Of a stretch of 64,000 bases of DNA, positions 1-11,695 are shown one piece after another. How positions within the stretch are numbered: position 1 is the first letter of the stretch; each line of letters begins with the position of its first letter. The stretch is from positions 4,824,517 to 4,888,516 of the forward strand of contig NC_090956.1 of the NCBI RefSeq assembly GCF_040807025.1. Direction: 5' to 3'. The DNA comes from Struthio camelus. Its lineage: Eukaryota; Chordata; Aves; Struthioniformes; Struthionidae. A program made the position numbers and the translations under genes. The notes under the pieces are model-generated. The model saw only the letters and a list, made by a program, of their open reading frames with translations, was not told the origin of the DNA and ran no database searches.

Positions 1-985
1 CCAGAGCACTTTGTTCTTGCTGCTTAAGTGAGGAAGAGGGAGTCGGGCTCCCAGCGCGACTTGCCCAAGCGGGAGCCGCAGGCGCGGAGGCAGAGCTGCC
101 TTTGTGTCGCCTTGACGTGGGTCGCGTCTTCCTGGCGCAGCTCGAAGCGGCGTCCCTGGACGCCAGCGGAGCAGCAAACCCGTTTATGGAAAGCCACCGT
201 GGGCTGCCGGAGGGGAGCGGGCTGCCCGCGCCCCGCCACGTCGCCTCCTGTCCCCGCTGGGCCCCCCCAGCTCGGCGGCAAGGGGCTGGGTGGGACGCGT
301 CAATCACAGCGCTCCACTCGGGCTGGCGCGGCGGAGCGGGGAGGGGGGCGCGGGGAGGGGGTGGGCAGGGGGAGCCGAGCCGAGGCTTTTGTTGGGTTGG
401 GTTCACAACGAGCTGGGCAGGTAGAAGGCCACCAACGCGCCAGCCACCAGCTGCCATCGCGGCCGCCTTCCGAAGCGGGTGGGGAGGCCGTGCACCGCCC
501 CGGCGCGGGCCCTGGGCAGGCCCCTAACCGTGCCCCCCGCCCCGGGGGGGGGGCGCCTCGGGGTACCCCGCGGCAGTGGAGGGGGCGAGCCCAGCGGGAC
601 AACCCCGGAGGGAGGTGGGCGAGAGAGCCCGGGGAAGGGTGGCTGGAGCAATGGGGGGGGGGGGGGGGCGCCGGGGAGACGATGGCCTCCGGGGAGGGGA
701 TGCTGCAGGGAGGTGGGGGGGAGGGATGGGGGGGGGGAAGACCCCGGGGAGGCGATGCCAGAAGGATGCGGGGGGGGGGGGGGGGGGGAAATGCTCCGGC
801 CGACGATGCTGGAGGGATGCGAAGGCGGGGGGGATGGGACCCTGGGGGGCGATGCCAGGGATCGCGGGGGGGGGCCACCCTGGGGGTGGCCGTACCGGAG
901 GGAGGCAGGGAGGTGATGCCGAGGGGGCCAGCAGGCCGGGCAGGCGCTGCCCCGGGGGCGCCCCGTCGCGCCGGCCGCCCCTTAC
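1..985 (-). other. FSCN1: FSCN1 intron 1 (5' part)
   Basis: This is the intron that follows FSCN1 coding exon 1 on the minus strand. It begins at the donor (gtaag on the minus strand, complement of 981-985) and runs off the left edge, so exon 2 is not in the window. The long minus-strand open frame that continues from exon 1 down to about 300 is only read-through into GC-rich intron: after the donor the translation stops resembling fascin and becomes Pro/Arg-rich low complexity. I see no other gene here. Confidence 0.85.
629..930. repeat. G-rich degenerate tandem repeat with long G homopolymers
   Basis: Within FSCN1 intron 1 the plus strand repeats variants of 'ggggaggcgatgcc' and 'ggagggatg' separated by G-runs, including G16 at 653-668 and G19 at 770-788. 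Unit boundaries are irregular, so this is a decayed minisatellite. The transcribed (FSCN1 sense) strand is C-rich. The G-strand can in principle form quadruplexes. Confidence 0.6.
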
Positions 986-1808
986 CTTGCCTGGTGGAGA
1001 CGTTGCGGTCGTTGCCGGCGCGGAGCACGACCTGGGGGCAGCTCTGCTCGAGGGCGAAGAGCTCGTCCTTGCCCACCTTGGCGCTCTTGCCCGCCTTGAG
1101 GGTGCCGCTGGGCCCCGAGGGGGCGAGGTAGCGGCCCTCCCCGTCGCGGAAGGCCACCTTGCCGCAGCGGAACTCGAGGGTGAAGGCGGTGCCGGGCTCG
1201 GCGGCGGCGACCAGGCGGCCGTCGCGGCGCAGCAGGCGGTGGTCGCAGCTCTGCAGGCTGTAGCGCTGCTCCACGAAGAGCAGCGTGATGAGCGCGTCCA
1301 CGCCCCAGGGCACGTCGCGGTCCACGGCCAGCTCGTCGCGGCGGGGGCCCAGGTGCGCGTAGCGCTTGCGGGCCAGGCTGTAGAGGTTGGCCTGCGGGTG
1401 CATGGCCAGGTGGACGCTCCACTTCTCGGCGGCCGAGACGGCGGGGGCGAAGCAGGAGAGGCGGTCCTCGGTGCCGCCGAAGAAGCGGCGGTGCGGCTCC
1501 GACTGCAGCGACCAGCGCCCGTCGCCGTGCGCCACCACGAGGAAGCGGCAGTCGGGGCCCGGCTCCTCGCTGTCGCAGCTCACCCGGCCGTCCTTGTCGG
1601 CCGCCAGGTAGCGGCCCAGGTGGCTCTTGAGCAGCACGGCGCTGGAGTCCTCCCCGTCCTGCTCCAGCGTCCAGATCTGCTTCTTCTTCATGCTGGCGGC
1701 CGAGGCGTTCACCTTGAAGCCGAAGGCCTCCGCCGTCAGGTACTTGTTGCTGCAGTTGATGAGCCCGAACTGGATCTGCACCGGCTCCGCGGTGCCGTTG
1801 GCCGTCAT
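986..1808 (-). CDS. FSCN1: Fascin-1, coding exon 1 (partial gene)
   Basis: Fascin cross-links actin filaments into tight parallel bundles in filopodia and other protrusions. The exon encodes 274 codons plus one base, from ATG at 1808 to a phase-1 donor after ...NVSTRQ. It starts MTANGTAE and contains [70 protein letters not shown] and [15 protein letters not shown], all diagnostic of fascin-1. It covers beta-trefoil domains 1 and 2 and the start of 3, of four in the roughly 493-residue protein. Ser39, the PKC site that controls actin binding, is present just before the KKKQ motif. The start has a good context (caccATGa) and matches the family N-terminus. Later exons lie off the left edge. Gene order FSCN1-ACTB-FBXL18 matches human chromosome 7p22, which supports FSCN1 rather than FSCN2 or FSCN3. 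GC content is very high, unlike ACTB and FBXL18. Confidence 0.97.
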
Positions 1809-1890
1809 GGTGCTGCTGCTGCTGCCGGCTCGCCGCCGCCGCTGCCGCTCGCCGCCCCGCCCGCCCGCCCGCCGCCCTTATAGCGCCGCC
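1809..1890 (-). promoter_or_regulatory. FSCN1: FSCN1 5'UTR and core promoter with TATA box
   Basis: On the minus strand a TATAAGG box lies at 1876-1882, about 70 bases upstream of the ATG, so transcription probably starts near 1845-1850 and the 5'UTR is only about 40 bases. The leader carries a short CAG run just before the start codon. The surroundings are a CpG island dominated by CCG/CGG triplets. The start site is inferred from TATA spacing, not seen. Confidence 0.65.
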
Positions 1891-1994
1891 GCCGCGGCGC
1901 CGCCCCCCGCCGTCGGGGCCGCCCCGCCGCCGCCGCGACCCCCGCCCGCCGCCGCCGCCCGGCCCGGCCCCCGCTGCGCTGCCCTCCGGCCTCC

Positions 1995-2695
1995 TGCATT
2001 GCACGCCCCCCGCCCCACCCCGGCCCCGCACTGCACACCCCCCCTCTACCTTGCACGACCCTCCTGCACTGCCAGACCCTCCCCCGCGTTGCACGACCCC
2101 CCCCCGTATGGCATGACTCCCCCTGCACTGCACACCCCTCTCTGCATTGCAAGACCCCCCCCCGCATTGCACGTCCCCCCCGCATTACATGACCCCCCGA
2201 TATTGCACGACACCCCCCACACTGCACCCCCCCACACATTGCACGACTCTCCTGCATTGCAAAATCCCCCCACATTACATGTCCCCCTCCTGCATTGCAC
2301 GACCCCCCCGCATTGCACGACCCCTCCCCACACTGCACACCCCCCTCTGCATTGCATGTCCCCCTCCTGCATTACACGACCCCCCGACATTGCATGACCC
2401 CCTCTGCCTTGCAAGACCCTTCCTCCATTGCAAGATTCCCCCCTGCAATGCAAGGTCCCCCCCACATTGCAAAATTTCCCTCTGCCTTGCAAGACCCCTT
2501 CCTGCCTTGCAAGACACCCCCCCTGCTGCACTGCAAGATGCCCCCCACATTTCAAGAGTCCCCTGTGCATTGCAAGACCCCCTCCCTTGCAAGACTCCCC
2601 CTGCAATGCAAGACCTGCCCTACATTGCAAGGCCCTGCCTACATTTTAAGACACACCCCCCCCTTGCATTGCGAGCCCCCCCCACCCTTGCATCC
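1995..2695. repeat. Minisatellite upstream of FSCN1, unit about 20 bp
   Basis: There are about 35 degenerate copies of a 19-22 bp unit of the type TGCATTGCACGACCCCCC (plus strand), with TGCAAGACCCC and TACATGTCCCC variants. The array starts about 110 bases upstream of the FSCN1 TATA box and runs about 700 bases, so it occupies the proximal promoter. Several overlapping Cys/Gly/Gln-rich or Pro/His-rich open frames on both strands are by-products of the repeat and are not annotated as genes. Confidence 0.9.
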
Positions 2696-5600
2696 CTCTG
2701 CCTCTCCCTGAGCGGTAGCCACGCTGCAGGGCTGACGGGCAGAACGGGGAGAAGGGTGAGTGACGCCACGTCTCGCAGCCGTCATCGCTGAGCCATCCAA
2801 ACGGCCTCCACCAAGCAGCAGCGAGGCCTGTGCATGCGGTCCCTGGGGGATGCGAACTGCACACCGCAGAGCAGGAGATGCTGGCAGGCCACGAAGGGCT
2901 GCGGGAGGGGAAGCAGTTTGGCTTGCAAAGGCAAAACCCAACGGCCTCGCTGCGGAGGGGCTTGGGTTTGAGCTCCAGACCTTCCCAAAAGTGCTTCCAT
3001 GAGGACTGGAGAACTTGAAGCGCCCCCAGTTGCACACATGGGCCTGCAAACGTTCCCGCTCCTCTAGGTGACCGGCATGCGGTTGTGCCTTCGTCCAGCT
3101 CCCGCGTCCGCCTCTCAGAGCCGGTCCCGCAAGGCAGCGCTCCCCTTGCCGGCCAGAGGGAGCAGCAATAGCCCCCTCCTCGCACCCGTGCCGGGGGGCT
3201 TGCAGGGACACTTGCAGAAACCAAAAAAAAAGCAAAGAGCGAGCGAGTGGGAGGAAAGGAAAGATTAGCTTTCAGCTGGATCAGTGAGCTGAACCGCCTG
3301 CCGCCGTGCCGGGACAAGGGAAGCGTTGGACCACGCTTGCGGGGTGGCAGCGGCATCACGGTGCGGCCGTGAGGACGGCGCTGGCAGAAGGGCTCCCTTG
3401 GGGCTCGCTCCCGCGCCGGGGCAGAGCCTGCGTCCAGCCCGCACCGCCCGCGCTGGTTTGGCACTGGTGGTACTGGTTTGAGCCGCTGCTGCCACCCGTG
3501 GGCTGTGCAGCGCCGCCCGGCCGGCCCCTTCGCGATGCTGCCCCGCGGCTCGGCTCATCCCTGCGCTGGACCGCCTTCTCGTTCGGAGGTCCTCGGGTTT
3601 TAGTGTCGTTTCAAGCGGGTCGTTTTGGCGCAGACCTGCTCTCCGATGGCGTTCGCCTCGCAGCCCCCCGCAAATCCACACGTACGAACAATTTGCAGCC
3701 AGAAGCCAGCGGTCCAGCAGGGTTTGGAAAAAATCCCCCCCCTCCCTGCTTGCACCAAGGCACAGTCGGTTTTATCCCGTGAAAGCCCTGCACGCCTCGG
3801 GCTGCAGCCGGTCCGGCTCAGCTGCTTGGCCCCGCCGGTGCCGGGCTCTGCAGCCTCGTGCCCCAGCGGGCAGATGGCAGCGAGGCTGGGAGAGAAACGG
3901 CTCTTCTGTGCCGGCAAATAAAAAAAAAAAATAGCAATTATGCAGAAAAAAAAAAAAACCCTGTTTTGTCCCCGCAGCCCGGGGGCGGAGGGCTGGCACG
4001 GCCTGGCTCAGCGGGGCCGGCTGCGGCGCGCGGGCGGCTGGCGCGGGCGCCCCGGCCAGCACCGCCTATCCGCACGGCGGGGAGGCGAGAGCAGCGGGAA
4101 AGGCGCTGCGTTTGCCTTGACGTAGCGCGTTTGCCCCGTGGTCTGGCGCTGCCCTCCGGCCCTCCCCGGCCGCGCGGCCCCCCCTCCGCCACCCTGGCCC
4201 CGGCAGAGCGCCCGCGGCCCTCCGAGGAGCTCCCCGCGCGTCTCACCCGTCATCGGACGGCCCTCGCCTTGCCTGCCTTTGGCACAGAAAACACCCTGGG
4301 TTTTCATGCTTGCCTGGATGCTTTTTGCTGCAGCTCAGCTTCATTTATGAAGTCCTGGAGCTTTTAGCCAAGCTCATGAAATCGGGTTTGAGTATCGAGT
4401 TGGTAACACGGGGGAGTTGTGCACGGCGGGGAGGACGCTGCAACCCTCCGCGTTGCAAACAGCGGGCGCGTTTCGCTTGAAACGGGCCAGAAACATCAAA
4501 CGTACCGTATGGCAAGGCATGCAAATGGATGTTATGCCACCGGTGCAGCGGGCCGTTTCATCCTTTTGTTCTTGGGGAGGCAGAGGAGCTGTCCCAGGGC
4601 AGCAGCCCAAGCCGCCCGGGTGGATCTGGGTGGATGGGACGGGGCCGCAGAGGCACCAGCCCGCGTTACAGCAGCCAGAGGATGCTTTCTGCTAGGATTA
4701 GCAGGCGGCCGAAGGCGGCCTGTTTCCAGGCTGACGTGCCGCCGTGCCCACGAGCGCGGCGTGTCCGCGGCACGGTATCGCAATGCATCAGCGTTAACCA
4801 GATCCTCCAGCCTCTGCCGTCGCGGCTCACCAGTCCTCTCCCGTGTTCTCCAGCCAGCTGCAGCCAGCGGTTGGCGAGAGAACGATGGGGGATGCGATCA
4901 GCGGAGGCGATTCCTTGGCGGGAAACGCTCGGAAACCGATCCTCTCTGGTCGATGCACACCAGACTTTGCAAGGGCCCCTGTGCTCTGAGCGGTGCTGTG
5001 CTCTCCGGCTCTCCGCTTTCTCCTGCGTTTTCTTTGTCTTTGTCTAGCGCACCGTTTTGGGGGCGGGGGGGTTCCTGCTGCAGCGCGGCGTGCCGCGAGG
5101 GTTTCCCGGCAGGCGGGATTCCTGCGCGGCGGCGTGCAGCCGGCGGGTGCTGGCCGCGCGGGCTGCAGCGGGGCACCTGCTCGAGGGCCGGCACGGCACG
5201 AGGCTCTCCAAACGGCCGAGCGCCGGGGGGGCAGCGAGCTCCCCGGCGCTCACATCCGGGCTGGCCAGGGCGGGAGGGGGGGGCCGAGCAGCGAGGGCCC
5301 AGGAAACGTGGAGTGCGGGCTGGGGACCCCGCAGCGCTGGCTGCTCTCTGTCCACGAGGGACGAGGGACGGCGCTCCTCGCCGGGGCGGGAGGCGCTGGT
5401 GGGGGCGACTCGACCGCCGCCACCCCGCCGCCCGCATCCCACGCGCCAGGGCTGAGCCTGAAACAGCAGGCCGCCCAAGCGGGGCTGGCGCGCGCGCCGG
5501 GGGAGCGTGCCAGGGCGGCGCCGGGCTGCGGCAGGCCCCTCGCCCGCCGTGCTGCCCACAGCCGCCACGAAGGCGCACGTCCTCAGCCCAGTGCTCAGAG

Positions 5601-7426
5601 GGGCAAAGGGAGGCGGCAGTGGCGGCGCCGCGCTGTTCGCTGTCCTCCAGGCGCGGGATCAGGAGCCGCCTGCCCTAGCGCGGTGCCCTCTTTCCCAACG
5701 CCCCCCCCTCGCCGGGGAGGAGCTGCCCTCCAGCCGCATAAACCGAATTTTTGCCTGCAGCCGTAGCCGCTTGCACCCGTCCGCACGGCAGTTGCTCCCA
5801 CAACCTACCGGGCAGATGTTAAGATGCCGCTGATTGCCTTGTGCATGCAGCCCCGCTTCGCTACCGGCAGCAGCCAGGGAGCAGCGCAGACGGCTTTGCA
5901 GCAAAGAGGAAAGCGTGTTATCAGCCTCTGCCCACGCGTCGCGCCGGAATAAGGCCGCCCGAGCCGCTCAGCAGCGCCAGCAGCGGCTCCTTTCCTCGCC
6001 CAGCCATGCCCGGAGGCGCCCGTCCCCGCGCGACGGGCGCAGCGGGAGCCCGGCCGCACAGAGCCGGGACCCGGCACGCCGCCCTCCCGCCCGCCAAGCC
6101 CCCGCCGCCCCCTCCCAGCACGGCGGCTGCGGCCGGCCCGACGCCGCTGTTATTAGACACGCCGGGCGCTGGCTCCATCCTGCTCCCGCCACTGGGCACG
6201 GGACAGCCCGGAAAGGACCTAACGGGAGCAGCGAAGCCTTAGGGCGGTGGAAATGAGTCAGAGGGATGCGGGGAAGGATGTCGGCGCTTCCTCCGGGGAA
6301 GGAACGAGCAGGGCCGGGAGGAAGCTGCTGGAGGAAGAGGGACAATGCGGAGGAGGCTCCTGTTTACCCGCCCCGAGCACCAGGGCGCGGGGCCGAGCGA
6401 TGCCGGGGCACGGCCACGGAGCGGGCGGGCGGACGGACGCCGTTTGCGGCTCCCTGCTGCGGTCGCCGCAGGGACCGGCTTAGCGCTCGTGCGCTAGGTC
6501 GCGTGCAGGTTAATGATGGTCAGCGACGGCTAGCCGGGTGCCAGGAGAGCCGCCGCGTCCCCCGACCCCAAAGCACGCTGCAGAGATGCGCCTGCTTCTG
6601 CTTGAAGCACCCGGCGTTTGCTCGGCTGGGCACGGGGACGCGAGCGGGGAGCTCGCTGCTGCGTCCTGGGGTGCATCCCTAAACCCAGTCTCTTTGCACT
6701 AATGAGTAATTAAGCCTCCAAGGGGCTCAGGTCAATGCTGCAATGTCCCGGTGCAGCAGACCCCGGCTTTGCAGCAGCAGGACCCGTTGCAGCGACGCTG
6801 GGGGAGCCCGGCCGTCGCAGCGGGGTGAGCCGATGCCGAAGGCGGAAGTGGTCGGGTTCAGCCCTGCCGCTGGCCGGCGTCCGCCGGGAGACGCCGGCTG
6901 CTCCGGGCCCGAGGGGCGGCGCAGGGAACACAGGGCAAGTGTCTCCCGACAAAGCCCTATTCAGCCTCCGCGGCCACTGCCCAGGGAACAAGCGCGCCGA
7001 GCCAGCCCCGGCTAGCACGGGGGGCCGGGGCCGTGCCGCAGCTGCGCGGGGGCCGAGGGGACACGGTGCCGCCGCTGCGGCTGGCAGGGCGGACACCGGC
7101 TCCTTCCCCATCCGCTCCCGGAGCGGTGTGCCCATTGACCGCTGCCGGGGACCGCTGCACCCCGGCCCCTCCGGTCCTGTCCCCTCTGCTGGGCAGGGCT
7201 GGGGTCTGGGCACGGGGAAGGGCAGCCCCAGGCTGGGCCGTGGCGTTGGGGCCCGGGGGGGTCGAGCCTCCCTGCCCGGCGCCAGCTGTGGCTCCCCGGG
7301 CCCGGAGAGCCCCTTCCGGATGGCTGGCTCCATTGTGCCGGTGACAAGAGTCCATTAGTCAGGATTAAAAAGGGGCCCTTGGGGATTAGCTCTGTGCCTC
7401 CTGCTCGTCCTGCCCTCTGCCCCGGA
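2696..7426. other. Intergenic, GC-rich, no gene recognised
   Basis: This is GC-rich DNA upstream of FSCN1 with scattered A-runs (about 3917-3955). Open frames on both strands are low-complexity Arg/Pro/Gly/Ala peptides typical of high GC and resemble no family I know. AP-1/MAF-like TGAGTCAG occurs near 6255. Nothing else could be supported. Confidence 0.6.
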
Positions 7427-8429
7427 GGGGATGGGGATGGGGATGGGGTTGGGGATAGGGATGAGGATGGGGTTGGGGATAGGGATGAGGATGAGGATGG
7501 GGATGAAGACTGGGGATGGGGATGGGGATGAGGATGGGGATGGGGATGGGGATGGGGATGAAGATGGGGATGGGGATGGGGATGGGGATGGGGATGGGGA
7601 TGGCATGGGGATGGGGATGAGGATGGGGATGGGGATGGGGTTGGGGATGAGGGTGGGGATTGGGATGGGGATGAGGATGAGGATGAGGATGGGGATGAGG
7701 ATGGAGATGGGGATGGGGATGGGGATGAGGATGGGGATGGGGATGGGGATGAGGATGGGGATGGGGATGAGGATGGAGATGGGGATGGGGATGAGGATGG
7801 GGATGGGAATGGGGTTGGGGATGGGGATGGGGATGAGGATGGGGATGAGGATGGGGATGGGAATGGGGTTGGGGATGGGGATGGGGATGGGGATGGGAAT
7901 GGGGTTGGGGATGGGGATGGGAATGGGGTTGGGGATGGGGATGGGGATGGGGATGGGGATGAGGATGGGGATGGGAATGGGGTTGGGGATGGGGATGGGA
8001 ATGGGGTTGGGGATGAGGATGGGGATGGGGATGGGGTTGGGGATGAGGATGGGGATTGGGATGGGGATGAGGATGAGGATGAGGATGAGGATGAGGATGG
8101 GGATGAGGATGGAGATGGGGATGGGGATGGGGATGAGGATGGGGATGGGGATGGGGATGAGGATGGGGATGGGGATGGGGTTGGGGATGGGGATGAGGAT
8201 GGGGATGAGGATGGGGATGGGGATGAGGATGGGGATGGGGATGAGGATGGGGATGGGGATGGGGATGGGGATGGGGATGGGGATGGGGATGGGGATGGGG
8301 ATGAGGATGGGGATGGGGATGGGGATGGGGATGGGGATGGGGATGAGGATGGGGATGGGGATGGGGATGAGGATGGGGATGGGGATGGGGATGGGGATGG
8401 GGATGGGGATGGGGATGGGGATGGGGATT
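7427..8429. repeat. (GGGGAT)n hexamer satellite, about 1 kb
   Basis: An almost uninterrupted array of GGGGAT with interspersed GAGGAT, GGGAAT and GGGTTG variants spans about 1,003 bases, around 167 units. The plus strand is almost free of C (one 'ggcatg' near 7602 and one 'gaagac' near 7508) and the minus strand is CCCCAT-rich. Because the unit is 6 bp, frames stay open: Met-Gly on the plus strand, Ser-Pro or Ile-Pro on the minus strand. The 674-codon minus-strand frame is therefore an artefact. Local runs of the same variant order (e.g. GAGGAT GGGGAT GGAGAT near 7700, 7770 and 8100) suggest larger duplications inside the array. Confidence 0.97.
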
Positions 8430-11400
8430 GGACCCTCTGAGCGCTCGGCTCTGGAGGAGGGAGCTGCTCTTTCTGTCTCCTCATGGCACAATTCCCCTCT
8501 CTGATTTCAGATGTGAGGGACAGAGGGGTCCCCACTGAGCCAGGGGACTGCAGAAGGGGGAGGTCGCCTACAGGAAGGGGTGACCTGGGTCCACAAGCGG
8601 CTTTAAGTCCCCCAGGAATGCCTGGCTGCTCCCAAACAGCTGTGTTTCCTGGCGTGCTCGTGAACCCCCTTGCCGAAGCAGCCGCCCTGGGGGAGCCCCC
8701 GTGCTGCCGCTCCCGGCCACGGCGGCGTTGCAGCACCTTGCCGTCGTGCCAGAACGCCCCCGTCATCGCTGCAGGCTCCTCGAGGCCAAAACATTTCCAA
8801 AGTACGGAGAAGCCATGTTTGGTCCCCAGCACCCAACCTCGCATTATCCGCAGAACAGCGGCCTCCCCCGACGCCCGCTCTCCCCAGCCGCACGCGCCGG
8901 GCGGTCGCGGTGCCGGGGCTGACCCTCTGTCTCCTGCTGCACTGGGGTCTCCAGCAGTGTGACGAGTTGGGGTGTCCTGTGACCTCTCTGCAGAAGGGCT
9001 CAGAGCAACCCTCCCTGTCATCGTGCTCCGGACCACGCTGCGCCTCTGCCGTCCGCCCGGGCGGCAGAGCCTGGTGAGTGATGCCGGGGAGCAGGTAAAA
9101 TCTCAGGAAAAACCTGTCTGAGCGAGATCGGTGACCCGCCGACCTCCCCCCGCCCGGACAGCTCCCTCGTGCCTAGGCCGACATATGGCCCATTACTGCC
9201 GCTGGGTCATTTAGGATAATCCATCTCTTTGCTGGCACCTGCCTTGGGTGCAGGGTTGTCCGTTCCGGGCTCTGCTTTCCTGCGGGCCGGAGGGGCGCGG
9301 GGTCGGCCCATCTGCTGCGGCGCCGTGGGGACGGGCAGCTGGCGAGCCCAGGGGACGCCGGCGGGTGCTGCCGCTGCCAGGCCGGGTCCCCGGGACGGGC
9401 CAGGGCGCAGGGACGGAGGGATGCGCCTGGGCAGCGGGGCGTCCCGTGCCGGGCTTCCCTTCAACGCCTTCCGGCAGGCGAGCAGCGGGAAGCGGAGCAG
9501 GTCGCAGCCTGGGCGCCGTGCTGGCCCGGGTGGCGTTTGCCAGGCGCTTCGGTAACCTGCTGCAAGCTCTTCCTAGGTACCTGCTGGAGCCCTCCACGGG
9601 CCCTGGGCTCGGCTTTAGCTACGCGGCGCCGGCTTGCCAGGCTGCCGGAGGCTCAGGCTGGATGCAACGGGGTTAGAGAGGCCGGTCGCCCCCGGCCTGC
9701 CCACCCCCTTGCTGCAGAGCTCAGCACCCCGAGCCCCCGCAGCGGGCACCCCATGGCCTGGGCTAATCCTGCCCCGACAGCTTCTGCCTTGGCCCGCCTT
9801 GGGGCACGAGTAACGCACGGGGCGGCAGCAGCTCGAACCGTTTCGAGGCCGGGGGGGAAAGATGCTCCACGTGGAGCCCGGCCGCGTGGACCCCGCGGGC
9901 GAGCTCAGCGTCCGGCGTCCCCGGCGTGCGTCTGTCCCTCGCGCGCCTCTCCGTCCGCCGGGGCGCGGGGGGACCAGCGGGGGCAAGGCAGCGCTCGGGT
10001 TTTCTTTGTTAGGAGGCAAGCGGCTTCGCGAAGCGACGGGCGTCCGCCTCTTCCAAGCGGGAGCGGAGCCGCCGGCGCCAATGAACGTGGGGAGGTGCGA
10101 GCGCGGCGCTGCTCCGCTGCCCCCCGCGGCCCCCCGCGGCCCGAAGTGCCCCGCGGCTGGAGCCGGCCGGGGGGGCCCGGCGATGCCCAGCCGCCGCGTC
10201 GAGGTCAGGGACGAGGCCGCTCGCAGCCCCGCCGCCGGGACCCGCCGGGGAACGTGCTGGGCTGCAGCCAGCTGAATTCACCTTTGGGGGGGGGGGTGCA
10301 AAACCCTTGCGGCCGAGCAGCAGGGCGACCCGGGGGGGCCGCGGCCCGACGCCGCGGAGGTGCAACCCGAGGGCCCGATAGCAGTGTGCCTGCTGCACCG
10401 CGCCGGGCGCAAGCCTCCGGCTGAGGAAACCCAAGGGCTGCGGGGCGTGAAACTGGTGGTGATGGGAGCCGGGGCGGGGGGGGCGCTTTCCCCCGCCTCG
10501 CCTGCCCCAGCCTGCCGCTCGCCCCGGCTTCCCGCGGCGGGGGGGGGGGCTGTCACGCCGCCTTTATCCCGGGCGCGCGGCCATGGGGAGACACGTCAGC
10601 CCGGGGCGGGAGCGGGGGGCTTTCGCTGCCGAACGGAGGGGCTGGCGGCAGGGAGGCCCCCGGGAACGGCAGGAATGCGGGGAGGCTGGGCGGGCGCTGA
10701 AACCCAAAACCGGCTCCGAGGGGCCCCCCGGTCCCAGCATCCGGCCGCGAGCCGGCTGCAGCCGGGAGGCCCCTGGCGCGCTGGCGGCCGGGAGGCCGGC
10801 GGGCTGCAGCCCCGGCTCGGGGCGGCCGCGGGTGCTGCGGCGAGCCGCCTCGAGAGGGAGGCAGCAGAGCCGAGGAGGCAAACGAGGCCCTGGTTTAGGT
10901 GGGGTTGGCAGTCCGGAGCAAATCCAGAGGGCGCTTCCCTGCTGTCGGACACAGCCACGCTCCCAAACAATCACCCCCATCTTTGCAGAGCGAAAAACGG
11001 TCAAATCGCCTGAAAAATAGGCAATAATGGGTTAAAAGACAGCTGCAGGGAGCTGGAAGAAGAGGTCGTAGCCGGTGCAATAGTCACGGGTGCTGTTGGC
11101 CAAGGGCAGGACCGGCGTCGCCCCCGGCCGCCCCTCGCCTGCTCAGCGCTGGGCTGAGCAGCAGTGCTGCGCCCTTCCCGGCCCGAGGGTCTCGCCCCCC
11201 TGGGGGGCTCAGCGCCAGGGTGCTGGGTGAGGCCGTGGGCATCTCCCCTGCCACCCAGCCAGCCCCTCCTGGGGCAGCATTTCCTCGAGCTTGAGGCTGG
11301 GTTTCCTGGGCAAGGAACTGGGTCCCCGCTGAGGATCCAGCCCCGAGGGGCCCGGAGGGAGCAGGGGACGAGACGGGGACTGCTGTCACTTCTCAGGGCA

Positions 11401-11464
11401 AGGCAATGGCCTTTGGCGGGGAGCTTTCTAGCTCTGGAGCTAGAGCAGGTCCTTGGTCAGTGTG
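8430..11464. other. Intergenic, GC-rich, no gene recognised
   Basis: This GC-rich interval has no conserved protein and no RNA gene I recognise. The short stretch 9176-9240, around 'catatggcccatt', is less GC-rich than its surroundings but has no identified function. Open frames are low-complexity by-products of GC content. Confidence 0.55.
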
Positions 11465-11695
11465 TGGTCCCCTGCGCAGGGTGCATCCTGGCATGCGCGG
11501 TCCCGTGTGCAGGGTGCATCCCGGCCCGTGTGGTCCCCTGCGCAGGGTGCATCCCGGCATGCACGGTCCCGTGTGCAGGGTGCATCTCGGCCCGCGTGGT
11601 CCCCTGCGCAGGGTGCATCCCGGCATGCGTGATCCCGTGTGCAGGGTGCATCTCGGCGTGTGCAGCCCTGCGTGCAGTGCGCATCCCAACACTGC
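11465..11695. repeat. 33-bp minisatellite with 66-bp higher-order structure
   Basis: Seven tandem 33-bp units begin with GTCCCCTGCGCAGGGTGCAT or GTCCCGTGTGCAGGGTGCAT. The two types alternate strictly over the first six units, so the real repeat is a 66-bp dimer; the seventh unit is degenerate. Because 33 is divisible by 3, both strands show repetitive open frames (an 11-residue Cys-rich repeat). These have no support as genes. Confidence 0.93.

Noticed and set aside
300-985. Continuation of the fascin frame past residue 274
   Set aside because: The similarity to fascin ends exactly at a consensus donor, so the rest is intron read-through.
7012-9036. 674-codon minus-strand frame rich in Ser-Pro
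   Set aside because: It is the translation of the 6-bp GGGGAT array plus flanks; the 6-bp period keeps every frame open.
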